DNA of 64,000 nt. Origin: Gremmenia infestans. Taxonomy: Eukaryota; Ascomycota; Leotiomycetes; Helotiales; Hamatocanthoscyphaceae. Position numbers and translations under genes: made by a program. The DNA is taken from positions 3,100,001 through 3,164,000 of the forward strand of contig JAFEVB010000002.1 in NCBI GenBank assembly GCA_032629725.1. Direction: 5' to 3'. The notes below the pieces were generated by a model. That model saw only the letters and a list, made by a program, of their open reading frames with translations. It was not told the origin of the DNA and ran no database searches. How positions within the stretch are numbered: the first letter of the stretch is position 1; each line of letters begins with the position of its first letter. Shown here one piece after another: positions 23,821 to 34,011 of this stretch.

Positions 23821-26191
23821 AAGGTCAATATGGAGATGAATTGGGTTGGTAAAGGAAGTGTAAAAGCTCTAGACTCGGAATTAGCGATGGCGTTGGAATA
23901 AGCGCTGTATACCAATTTTCCTTTGTCAATTGTTCATAGATCGTTTACAGACACCAGATAATAGTCCATATAAACAAGTCATTCAAACACATCAAGTTAA
24001 TCTCTTCACTTCTCCAATTCCAATTTCCAAAACAGAAGCCTGTTGTCCTGGTATAGGGATGGGGCGGCTTGCTTCTGGCACAGAAGACGGCAACCCTCAC
24101 CCTAGCGACCAGAAAAGCGAAATTCCTTCGAGGTAAAAGTAGCATAGATGGGGGACTCCATTTTTTCAAGTCTGATACTCACTACTACTCCGTAATCAGC
24201 GTGGATCAACAATATCCCGTATATGAAATTAGCATTTGACCCTAACCTGGTGACCTACTGCAAGAGCCTAGGTGAGCCAACCTTGAAACAGGGCTTCTCG
24301 GCTGGAGCTTTGATGAGGCTAGAAGAGTCCTGTACTTTATCAAAATCCGGGTGGTATGTGGAGGAGTAGTGGGGGCGCGGGACATTGGGGCGATCGCGTA
24401 GGAGCGAGGCGAGGCCAGGGAGGGGGATTCGCTAAGCCCTAGGGAATTTCCAGGGGTCTGTGATAGAACAAGGGTTGATAAGGAAAAGAAAGGGTGTTGA
24501 ATCCATTTTGTGGGGGCGGTTTAGGCCTCAGGAATTTGCAGTTGAAACATGCCCAAGTTTCGTAGAAATTTGTCGATGCGCTACCAACGTGCCCCAATTC
24601 CTTCGAGCCCTCCAGCTAACAATTGATATCAAGAGACTGAAAGATGGTCCTCGACATCAAGGATTTTCTGAGGCATGCTGATCATGACTTCCAGATCGTC
24701 AACACCATGATACACGCTGGTGAAGAAGTTCGAGATATGGCATTTCTTTCATGAAGAAGCTTCTCCTCCCTCCCCTTTTGCGGTGAAAAATTCAGAGCTC
24801 CGCACCGACCACCAGGACGAAATTCATAATTTGTGGCAGCACGGTTACATGCATATATGGCGACACTATCCGAATCAACATGTATAAGAATCTGAAAGTC
24901 ATTGACGGACTGTCAATGGCATTCGGATAATTGTTCTGCTTCAAACGCAAAAGGCTTCAAATAAGGCTGACGTAGTTGTTCCAACCTGTATGTCATACCA
25001 CTTGCTAGACCTTCGCCAGTAATGTATCTTGCCTAGGTAGGATTCCTTACTCGAGATCATGCGTTCTTGTCCTCGTTCACATGCCTTTAGAGACCCCATA
25101 GGACACAATCTCAAGTGACAATGAGGTTTGCAGGCCCTCAAAAGCATGAAGAGGCGAGCAACACTAGCAACTTGCCGCGTTACGCTGGAAGGAAAGAAAA
25201 TGTTTCACTCGAAATAATAATACAGTAGGGCATTTTTGAACTCTCAATCAACTCGCAAAAGCGCCACGCCACGTTGAGAATACAAGGATTGTTCACGTGA
25301 TCGCACAAATGAAACAAAGCCCAACAAATTTTGCCACTCAAATACTTATTTTTGCCCAAGCTCCAGCCCACCAGCCCCGCAATCAGGTCGCTGTGCTGCT
25401 GTTTCCCTCCCCACCCGCCCAGCCTGATGAACATGACTCACGGAAGCCAACAACGGAAGCATGATGAAGGTAATCGGGATGGCCGGACGTACAGTAGTAG
25501 CATGATATGTTTTTGCAATTGCAATGACAGTGTATGCATAATAAATAAACGTGATGACAAGGCAAGGTATATTGATTGAAGTGAAGAAATGATGTAAATG
25601 TAAACTTCGTAGTACTTGTATGGTGGGGCAATCTGGATGTTGATACTACACTGGAGTGGAGGGGAGGGGTTGAAAAATCAGATCAGTTAATACGGCAGGG
25701 GGCCGGTGGAGACTATCGCCTAAAGTGCGACGTCATTGGGCGGTGTGCGACGAAGTTGATGGAAGATCTGGAAACATCACAGAGAAATCAACAATCAACA
25801 GACAGAGAGAAAATGAGCTTGAAAGCTGTAAATGATGAATGGTGTTATATTGAGTGAGAGATTATTGTAAGTAGAATAGAGAACAAATAAATAACAGGAT
25901 ACCCCTGACGTAAATTTGGTCTTCCTTTCCAGTCAAATCTGGTCGTTTCGAGTGGGGTCGTGCTTCTTCCATGGCCTTCTTCGCTTGCCCTTTCCACGAA
26001 ATTCTACAGCCTTCCGCCAGAACATCCGACAGATAAAACAGCCAGTCCGCACTCCTCCATCTTTCTTTTACTTTTTTTTCCAAGACATCTACAAGACTTC
26101 AATTGACCATCTGAAGCAAACACACAACACAAAAACCATCTATATTTCTCCAATCCTCTACTACACACTACACACTACACAATAATTCATC
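23821..26191. other. intergenic, 2.4 kb, including HSP70 promoter
   Basis: The longest gene-free stretch here. Small ORFs on both strands show no family similarity. The right end should contain the HSP70 promoter; TTC/GAA pentamers occur near 25991-26003 (tttccacgaaattc) but do not form a perfect heat-shock element. Three near-perfect TACACAC heptamers (about 26162-26182) sit in the leader just before the HSP70 ATG. Confidence 0.5.
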
Positions 26192-29100
26192 ATGGCTCCA
26201 GCCATTGGTACGTACTCCCCACCCAGAGCTCCCGATGAAGCTCTTGTTAACGGTCTCGCTATAGGTATCGATCTTGGAACTACCTACTCCTGTGTGGGTA
26301 TCTTCCGTGATGACAGAATCGAAATTATTGCCAACGACCAGGGCAACCGCACAACGCCTTCCTTCGTTGCCTTCACCGACACAGAGCGTCTGATCGGTGA
26401 TGCCGCGAAGAACCAAGTCGCCATGAACCCAGCAAACACAGTCTTCGACGCAAAGCGACTCATCGGTCGCAAGTTCGCAGATGCTGAGGTCCAGGCTGAC
26501 ATGAAGCACTTCCCCTTCACCGTCCTTGACCGTGGTGGAAAGCCAGTCTGCGAGGTCGAGTTCAAGGGCGAGAAGAAGCAATTCACCCCAGAAGAAATCT
26601 CTTCCATGATCTTGGTCAAGATGAGGGAGACTGCTGAGGCATACCTCGGTGGAACCGTCAACAACGCCGTTGTTACCGTACCAGCTTACTTCACCGACTC
26701 CCAACGTCAAGCTACCAAGGATGCTGGTTTGATTGCTGGACTCAACGTTCTCCGAATCATCAACGAGCCAACTGCCGCTGCCATTGCTTACGGTCTCGAC
26801 AAGAAGGTCGAGGGTGAGCGAAACGTTCTCATCTTCGATCTCGGAGGAGGAACCTTCGATGTTTCTCTCCTCACCATCGAGGAGGGTATCTTCGAGGTCA
26901 AGTCCACTGCCGGTGACACCCACTTGGGAGGTGAGGATTTCGACAACAGACTCGTCAACCACTTCGTTAATGAGTTCAAACGAAAGCATAAGCGCGTACG
27001 TAACAACAATTTTCTATCCCACAACATTTTCCCCTTTTTGTTTTAGAGTTTCGGCTTTGGTATCTTCCGTTGGTGAGGGGGAGGAGGAGCATACCACATC
27101 GATGGCTCTTTCTCTCCCTCATCCGAGTAGTATATCAACAGCCATTCTTCGTCTTTCCCTTCATTCAAACATCGCAACTCATCACAACAATGTCATTCGA
27201 TGACAACGTCGTCCAAGTCTTCGTCGATGCTTGTTGGGCTTCAATTGATGTCACAACAAATGTCAATCCACGCTTCAGATATCTTCTGGATTCTCAGTCT
27301 ACCGTTGCTGCTCTGTTCCGCCTTGCTGGTTTCACTTTCTGCTCTGGGTTGTTGGACACTGTCCGAGCCGATAATCCTCCTGTTTGTTGGTTCGAGAGTC
27401 TGTCTTCGTATGTTCCGACAACGGCTTAGGGAGTCTATGTGCATGTTCTTCGAAAGCCAGGCGATCTTCCGCTGCTCTACGTTGGTTCTAGCACTGGAAC
27501 CTACCGGGGACTTCGTGCACGTCTTGCAGAATATCATTCCGGCACACTTCTCCCTCGCTATGTCAAAGATGCTTTGGAGTTCGGTTATACAATTTCTCAC
27601 ACTGCTCTTCTGGCCTATTGCGACATACCATCAGCAGCCAAAATACCACAAATTCGCACTCTTGTGGTTGCTCTTGAGGCTGTTCTCACTGCCGTCTTCT
27701 GGGCATTCATCCCCTCCGAGAAACATCACGGCCTACTGCACATATTCCCCTGGACTGAAGATTCGACTGAATATCTCGGTATCTGTTCCCACAGTTCTTT
27801 ACGCGAACCCGTCCAATGCCGTCTTGGCGAAATGGACCTTACACCTGAAGAGCTCGAAGAGATTGAACGACTTACGAAAGAGCACAACATCCAGTACCAG
27901 AAAGAATATGGAAAAGCTCTGCGAGCCAACCCTACGGAGAAATACAAACGTCTTGTGGTATCCAACAATCTCAAACAGAAGCCAGGAACACGAGCCCGGC
28001 AGATCGCAGCAGTCGAAGACAAAACCTACCACTGCGAGACATGTGGAGTCTCCTGTCGCGACAATGCAAGCCTCGTACGACACAACGCTTCCAAAAGACA
28101 CAAAAAGAAGCTTGAAATGGGCGACGATGACTACGAATGTGTTGTTTGCGGTGTTTCTTTCCGTCATCTGTCGAATTTCAATCAACACAAGCTCTGCAAA
28201 AGCCACATTGCCAAAGAAATTCTCAACTAACTCGCGTGAACAGGATCTTTCTAGCAACGCCCGTGCTCTCCGTCGTCTCCGCACCGCATGCGAGAGGGCC
28301 AAGCGTACCCTTTCCTCATCCGCCCAAACCTCCATTGAGATCGACTCTCTCTTCGAGGGTATTGACTTCTACACCTCCATCACCCGTGCCCGTTTCGAAG
28401 AGCTCTGCCAGGACCTCTTCAGATCCACCACCACCCCAGTCGACCGTGTCCTCGCAGATGCCAAGATTGACAAATCGAAGGTCCACGAGATCGTCCTTGT
28501 TGGAGGCTCCACCCGTATTCCCAGAATCCAAAAGCTCATCACCGACTACTTCAACGGCAAGGAGCCCAACAAGTCAATCAACCCCGATGAGGCTGTTGCC
28601 TACGGTGCTGCCGTCCAAGCTGCCATTCTCTCTGGTGACACTTCATCTAAGTCTACCAACGAGATCCTCTTGCTCGATGTCGCGCCATTGTCCATTGGTA
28701 TCGAAACTGCTGGTGGCCAGATGACCAAGCTTATCCCAAGAAACACCACCATCCCAACCAAGAAGTCCGAGGTTTTCTCTACCTTCTCAGACAACCAACC
28801 TGGTGTGCTTATCCAAGTCTTCGAGGGTGAGCGTCAACGTACCAAGGACAACAACCTCTTGGGTAAGTTCGAGCTCACTGGTATCCCACCTGCGCCTCGT
28901 GGTGTTCCTCAAATTGAGGTCACCTTCGATGTTGATGCCAACGGTATCATCAACGTCTCCGCTCTTGAGAAGGGTACCGGCAAGTCTAACAAGATTGCCA
29001 TTACCAACGAGAAGGGTCGTCTGTCCAAGGAGGAGATCGAGCGCATGTTGGCTGAGGCTGAGAAGTACAAGGCTGAGGATGAAGCCGAGGCTGGCCGTAT

Positions 29101-29516
29101 CTCCGCCAAGAACGGACTCGAATCATATGCCTACTCGCTGAAGAACACTCTCTCCGACTCGAAGGTCGATGAGAAGCTCGAGCCTGCCGACAAGGAGTCC
29201 CTGAAGGCCGAGATCGACAAGACCGTCTCTTGGTTGGATGAGTCTCAACAAGCCACCAAGGAGGAGTACGAGGAGCACCAGAAGGAGTTGGAGGCAGTTG
29301 CCAACCCAATCATGATGAAGGTATGTTAACTTTCTCGCCCCAGAAATATTTCAAAGCCTCATACTAATTCATTTACAGTTCTACGGTGCCGGTGGCGAAG
29401 GTGCAGGTGGTATGCCAGGAGGCATGCCCGGTGGCCCAGGCGGATTCCCAGGTGCAGGTGGCCCTGGTGCCGGTGCTACCCACGATGATGGACCAACTGT
29501 CGAGGAGGTTGACTAG
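26192..29516 (+). CDS. hsp70: Cytosolic HSP70 chaperone (SSA type), split by a 1,248-nt intron
   Basis: Four exons (26192-26207, 26265-26995, 28244-29320, 29379-29516) encode 653 aa. The protein starts MAPAIG-IDLGTTYSCVG after removal of a 57-nt intron. ATPase-domain landmarks are DLGGGTFDVS and VLVGGSTRIPRIQKL. The substrate-binding part follows, then a GGMPGG-rich tail and the C-terminal EEVD of cytosolic Hsp70s, which binds TPR co-chaperones. Intron 2 (26996-28243) is about 20 times longer than its neighbours' introns and falls in phase 0 after codon 249, between KHKR and DLSSNARALRR, a nearly invariant part of the family. It contains a nested ORF. Intron 3 is 58 nt. The exons themselves look fully intact. 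The YDJ1-type partner lies at 48-49 kb. Confidence 0.97.
26996..28243 (+). other. Outsized HSP70 intron hosting an endonuclease-like ORF
   Basis: Donor gtacgt at 26996, acceptor gtgaacag ending at 28243. The likely branch point is ctaac at 28227-28231, 13 nt from the acceptor AG. Removing the stretch gives a perfect HSP70 reading frame, so it is spliced as an ordinary spliceosomal intron. The first 51 nt (26996-27046, gtacgt...ttttag) by themselves look like a complete small intron. That could mean the cargo was inserted just 3' of, or within, a normal ~50-nt intron (inference). Positions about 27080-27189 resemble a fungal promoter/leader: CT-rich runs, then CAAC-rich sequence up to an ATG at 27190. 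I see no terminal repeats or target-site duplications. Confidence 0.85.
27190..28230 (+). CDS. Nested GIY-YIG endonuclease-like protein with two C2H2 (U1/JAZ-type) zinc fingers; in-frame TAG
   Basis: The frame runs from ATG 27190 (MSFDDNVVQVF) to TAA 28228-28230, 347 codons, with one TAG at 27427-27429 (codon 80). Directly after the TAG comes GVYVHVLRK (codon 81 on) and LLYVGSSTG, the two halves of a GIY-YIG motif. Arg in GLRARLAEYH (about 109) and Glu in VALEAVLTAVF (about 163) fit the conserved catalytic Arg and metal-binding Glu. An acidic helix follows, then two fingers of spacing C-x2-C-x12-H-x5-H starting near 28033 and 28138, the type seen in U1C/JAZ/matrin-like, often RNA-binding, fingers. 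Similar GIY-YIG plus finger proteins occur in filamentous fungi. The TAG means the copy is either newly inactivated, read through, or rescued by unseen splicing. Without the first part, the first downstream ATG would lose the nuclease fold. Confidence 0.65.
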
Positions 29517-30022
29517 ATTGTTTCTCACGAATCTCTTTAGTTGGTTTCTTGCATTTACGGCATCCTCTTTTTTTGGTGTCCAGCGGGGTCTTTTCTCATA
29601 GATTTGCGGTTTTGCGTTCCCTTTTACTACGACTGAAGATACACTGGAAAAGCTGGTGTTCATCTTCTCCTGTAATACAGATTGCACCTCAATATAGGTA
29701 GCACTACCAAAAAATAAAGTCGTAAAATTCAATCAATAAATATTTGCTCCCAATACTTGTGACATGTGAAATCCGTGCGACTTAATCAATCTAAATATGA
29801 TTGTCTTTTACGATTCGTATGTAAGATCTTCATGCATAAATATCTCAATCCTGGACCCCTGGACTGTCTAGGATTCTAGAACCCACTTTGTACGGTAAGC
29901 CCGATTTTATTTTGAAAACGCATGCTTTATTTTATCCAGACCGTGAACATTTAATTTTCGGGACGAACATTCACATATTGAGAACATTGAGAAGAATCGA
30001 TTAATTACGCCGTAACACGATC
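29517..30022 (+). other. HSP70 3' flank and pyrG promoter
   Basis: 506 bp. AATAAA occurs at 29713-29718 and again near 29735, about 200 nt after the HSP70 stop, and could be the polyadenylation signals. The right half is A+T-rich and leads to the pyrG ATG. Confidence 0.5.
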
Positions 30023-31156
30023 ATGTCTGCCAAAGAGCCTCAAGATGTTACAAGAATCTCGTACTCTGAGAGAGCACAAAATGTGACTCATCCACTCTCT
30101 TCTTACCTCCTACGCCTTATGGTCATCAAGAAATCCAACCTCTGCCTCAGCGCCGACGTCTCAACCACGAACCAGCTCCTCCATCTCGCAAACGCCGTAG
30201 GGCCCTCGATCGTCGTGCTCAAAACTCACTATGATTTGGTCAACAACTGGGACTACAGTCCCACCCACGGCACAGGAGCCAAACTCGCACGCATCGCTCG
30301 CCGACACGGCTTCCTGATCTTCGAGGACCGCAAGTTCGGCGACATTGGCAATACGGTACAGCAGCAGTACACCGAGGGCACAGCCAGGATCATCGAGTGG
30401 TCGCACATCACCAACGTGAACATGATACCCGGGGCCGCAGCCGTCGACGCCCTGGCCGAGGCGGCGGTGCGCTGGCGCGAACGCAAACATTACGAGGTCA
30501 AGACTGATATCTCAGCCGGCACGCCCAGGGCTGGCAGCGTGGCGGATTCGGACGAGGATTCGGACGGTTCGGACCAGGCGAGAACACCTGTGCAAGAGGG
30601 GGGAGAGGAAAACGGCACGCATGCTGGTCGGAAGGCTAGCATTGTGTCCATCACGACTGTGTCGCAGCACTTTGAGCCTGTGAACTCGCCGCGGTCTCAC
30701 GAGATTTCCGAGGATGAGATACTGCAGGATATCGAAGAGCCACCGATGGAAAGGGGGCTGCTTATTCTGGCGCAGATGAGCACCAAGGGCAATTTTATGA
30801 CCAAGGAATATACGGATGCTTGTGTGGAGAGCGCGAGGAAACACAAGGGCTACGTGATGGGCTTTATCTCGCAAGAGACCTTGAATACAAAGCCTGGTGA
30901 TCAGTTCCTCAGTATGACGCCTGGCTGCCAGTTGCCTCCGGAGAAAGATGACGACGATGAGGAGGGTGACGATCCCAAGATCCAGGGTGATGGAAAAGGG
31001 CAACAGTACAATACACCGGCAAAGATTGTAGGCTTGATGGGCAATGACATTGTTATCGTCGGCAGAGGAATCATCAATGCTGGAGATCAAGTTAGAGAAG
31101 CAGAGCGTTACCGGAGAACTGCATGGGAGGCGTACGAAAATCGGATTTCTGCATAG
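30023..31156 (+). CDS. pyrG: Orotidine 5'-phosphate decarboxylase (pyrG/URA3)
   Basis: A single exon of 377 aa catalyses OMP to UMP, the last step of de novo pyrimidine synthesis, in the cytosol. The substrate and catalytic signature is intact: LSADVSTT, VVLKTHYDLV and FEDRKFGDIGNTV, which carries the Asp/Lys catalytic network. Later come GLLILAQMSTKGN, GYVMGFISQ and IVIVGRGII near the end. Between about residues 155 and 235 there is an acidic Ser/Asp-rich insertion (DSDEDSDGSDQ) typical of long-form Pezizomycotina enzymes and absent from yeast URA3. The ATG is the first in frame after an A+T-rich promoter. Confidence 0.97.
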   Translation: MSAKEPQDVTRISYSERAQNVTHPLSSYLLRLMVIKKSNLCLSADVSTTNQLLHLANAVGPSIVVLKTHYDLVNNWDYSPTHGTGAKLARIARRHGFLIFEDRKFGDIGNTVQQQYTEGTARIIEWSHITNVNMIPGAAAVDALAEAAVRWRERKHYEVKTDISAGTPRAGSVADSDEDSDGSDQARTPVQEGGEENGTHAGRKASIVSITTVSQHFEPVNSPRSHEISEDEILQDIEEPPMERGLLILAQMSTKGNFMTKEYTDACVESARKHKGYVMGFISQETLNTKPGDQFLSMTPGCQLPPEKDDDDEEGDDPKIQGDGKGQQYNTPAKIVGLMGNDIVIVGRGIINAGDQVREAERYRRTAWEAYENRISA

Positions 31157-31494
31157 GCTGGATGGCATATATTTCCCTTGGAGTTTTCAACCTGGGCTGA
31201 GATGGAAGATAATCTGGGATATACAACGGCGAAAGGCGAAATGGTAGATACCAGACGCGTGGAGGATGATTCTAGATTCTAGTTTGTTGCATCTTCTGTT
31301 CCTTCAATTTACAGCGTTTTTGTCTCATTCTGATCAATCGAGTGACAGCCGTGTACACTGTCATCAAGTCCCCGAGCAATCTCACAAACTAACTTTTACA
31401 TATCCTTCAATTTAACTGAATCTAACGACTCCTAGACTTCAACAAAACCTATAAACCATTTCAGGAAACCCCAGCAAAGGGTGTCTGTCTAGGT
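31157..31494. other. convergent intergenic region (pyrG / hypothetical)
   Basis: 338 bp, no gene seen; 3' UTRs of two converging genes. Confidence 0.6.
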
Positions 31495-32601
31495 TCATCC
31501 ACAGTACCTCACAATCTTCATCCAATCCCTCTCCTCCTCTCCAATACCCGCCGGACATACAACCCGCCCCTCAAACACGGCCAGCCTAATCCTCGCACAA
31601 ATCCCATCATTCTCAGAAAGCGGCTCAAGAGCCATCGTCTCACTATTTTCAATCTCAGCGCAAAAGAGAACCTCATTATCAATTCCCCTTTTGCTTCCTC
31701 TCTTTTTGGTTTTCAGCATGTCAATATCGATGTCTTCCTTTTGTGTGCCGTTTTCGTCGTTGGTGAGCTCTTGTTTGAGAGTTTTTCTGCTTCTGGTGAC
31801 GGTTTTGTCGACGAGAACCCATGTCTTCGAATCACCCAATACCATGAATTCCAGCTTGACATCGTTCTTACATTCTTCATACCTGCTCCCACAGCCGTCG
31901 TGGTCCCTGCATCCCGTGAGCAGCATCTTGCGAGCGCTGATTTCTTCGCTGAAGCGCCAGGAGCAGAGGATGTTGCTGTATTCGATCTGGACGGGCTTGG
32001 CGAGGAACCTGTAGCCGACTAGGTCGATCTGCGACAGGTGGCAGTTTCCAGCGTTGTTATTTGATTTTGATTTCCGGAACTGGAACTGGAACTTGGACTT
32101 GGACTTGGGGGACTGGCGGTTGCGGTCCTGGTGTGTGGGGTCGATGGGGAGTTTCAGGGGCTCGCTGATAGATATTTCGGTGAAATACTCCGAGGAGCAG
32201 ACATTGGTTCTCTTGCGGGGGTAAACGTAAGGCAAGCCTACAACACCGTGTTTTCCATCGTGGGAATCAGAATCCAAACTAGTTCGGTTGGATATGGAAC
32301 TCCCCATTGTCGTTGTCGTCTCTGTGTTAGTAGCTTGAGCCTCCTTGGAGACCTGTTCTTCGCAGAGGCTACTGGCTCTTGAATTCCCAGGGCTGCGGTA
32401 GAAGATGTTTTCCACATCCCTGTGGCCATTGGGCTTGAGAGCGACGAGATGGCGTACTCCGCGTGAGTTCTCGGAGTAGATTCCTGGGACTGGGTGGGCG
32501 CTGTAGTAGAGTCCATCTTTACTCTCGCTTGGTTTCGATGATGACTTCCAGCTGCAGACATTGCATGCCTTTGTGGGAATGAGCATGAGGTTTGGAGACA
32601 T
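31495..32601 (-). CDS. Hypothetical protein, Cys-containing and Ser/Lys-rich
   Basis: A single frame of 368 aa from the ATG at 32601 (MSPNLMLIPTKACNVCSWK). The frame is open up to 32781 through a TTTCCACC-rich stretch that is more likely leader. I do not recognise a family. Visible features are an N-terminal CNVC pair, a YHSAHPVPG-like segment region, a low-complexity basic run (SPKSKSKFQFQFRKSKS), a Cys/His-rich patch (GCRDHDGCGSRYEEC), and a hydrophobic, conserved-looking C-terminus (ARIRLAVFEGRVVCPAG). No signal peptide or transmembrane segment is evident. The length of open frame on this strand and the G+C-rich third positions support coding. Introns cannot be excluded. Confidence 0.6.
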   Translation of the reverse strand: MSPNLMLIPTKACNVCSWKSSSKPSESKDGLYYSAHPVPGIYSENSRGVRHLVALKPNGHRDVENIFYRSPGNSRASSLCEEQVSKEAQATNTETTTTMGSSISNRTSLDSDSHDGKHGVVGLPYVYPRKRTNVCSSEYFTEISISEPLKLPIDPTHQDRNRQSPKSKSKFQFQFRKSKSNNNAGNCHLSQIDLVGYRFLAKPVQIEYSNILCSWRFSEEISARKMLLTGCRDHDGCGSRYEECKNDVKLEFMVLGDSKTWVLVDKTVTRSRKTLKQELTNDENGTQKEDIDIDMLKTKKRGSKRGIDNEVLFCAEIENSETMALEPLSENDGICARIRLAVFEGRVVCPAGIGEEERDWMKIVRYCG

Positions 32602-34011
32602 TGTCGACTTATGGTGGTGGCGAGTAGCTGGGACTTGACCTTTCCTGGTGCTTGAAGATGCCGTGGAGCAATCAGGAGTAAGGTAGGAAAGTGTTCTAGT
32701 CAAAGAGTTGTGGAAACTGAATTGTCTGGGTGGAAAAGTCGTATGTGTGAGTAATAAACCAGTAGGAGAGCAGAAGAACAAATATATTTTTTAGATATAC
32801 TGCTATTCAAGTCAAAGATAGCGCAATTGCGAAGTCGACTGACTGTGAAGTTATCCGAAAAGGGGATGGGACCCATTGGAATTGAACTTACACTACCACA
32901 CTACCCTCTCCTGGAGCACCTCAGTCGAAAGCCCCATCAAACTAACAGCGGCTCTACTATAACATCATGAGTATGTAATAAGAGACTACACATAACGCCA
33001 AAAGATAAGATATAGATGGACACATTTGAAGTAACGTAAGAACCGTTTTTGAAATTCCACGCTACAGGAGTCTCTTCAGATATGCCTTTATATGAAAGGA
33101 AGCCAGCCCTTCTCAAACTATTATTATGGGATCATCACATTACATCAAAAGGTAAAGATTTCTTAAGCCAAAACTAGCTCGTTAGGGTATGACATGCCTC
33201 AGGATAATTTTCAGAACAGAAAAGATTTGCTTGCCCTCAAAGCTAACCTTAGCGGCCTCCTTTCTCGATAGTTACACACACCATCGCAAAAATGAAATGC
33301 AAAACCCTCGCGCTAGCTTAGAGACTCGTTTGTGTTGAAATCAATGATATGGAGGACGCCTAACAGCAATGGTCCATTACTCGAAGAGAGGAGCAATCCC
33401 AATAGAATGAAAATGACCTTGGACCTGGTCAAATATAACACCAATAGCTGGATAGAACATCGCTAGGTGAATAATGACGAGAAAGAGGGCTTTGATGGAC
33501 GTATTAGTGAAGTGAGGAAGTGAAGTGAAGGGGAAGTTTGTTCATGCTCCCCTAGGAAAAAGAGAAAAAGAAAACTTCCCAAATTCTGAATGAATGATTC
33601 AGGTATAGCACCTGAGATACTCTAAAGAGATGGACAAGTGTAGTTAGATGTTTGAGTTAGGATGTTCCCCTTTGATTTGGACCAGTGTTTCGACTGGTTC
33701 CTCTGGGAAAAACATATAGCTAATATGCAATGGTTGGTCAAAGTCAATAGACAAAACTGGCATAATCGGTATTTATAATCTTCCCGGGTATTTGTAGACT
33801 TTGTGACACAAGAATCTAGCTTGCGCCCGAACCGTTCCTGCATGTCGATTGGCGCCTCCGCAAACGTTCTCACATATCGGTCACATAGCTCAAACACAAT
33901 GATTGCTTAAGTTTCATTCATCTGAGAGCATGTGCTACATTTTCCACTGCCCAGAACGATATCAAGCAACCCCATGCCCATAGCAAAGCGCCCAAAGAAA
34001 CCAACCAATCC
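32602..34011. other. intergenic, 1.4 kb, no gene recognised
   Basis: A+T-rich. Holds the upstream region of the hypothetical gene on the left and the RPL32 3' flank on the right. A 91-codon minus-strand ORF (33897-33622) lacks any recognisable feature. Nothing else is supported. Confidence 0.55.

Noticed and set aside
26168..26989. 273-codon ORF antisense to HSP70 exon 2
   Set aside because: HSP70 genes are known to carry long antisense shadow frames that have been misannotated as NAD-dependent glutamate dehydrogenase; the sense frame explains the sequence fully.
27409..27430. Tiny intron (gtatgt...cttag) removing the TAG from the nested ORF
   Set aside because: 22 nt is far below the minimum seen for spliceosomal introns here (39-46 nt), and its removal would not keep the frame into GVY.
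26996..28243. HSP70 intron as a self-splicing group I or II intron
   Set aside because: It has GT-AG ends, a CTAAC branch site and a pyrimidine-rich stretch typical of spliceosomal introns; I see no group I P/Q/R/S or group II domain V-like core.
33622..33897. 91-codon minus-strand ORF downstream of RPL32
   Set aside because: No recognisable motif, in A+T-rich sequence; likely chance.
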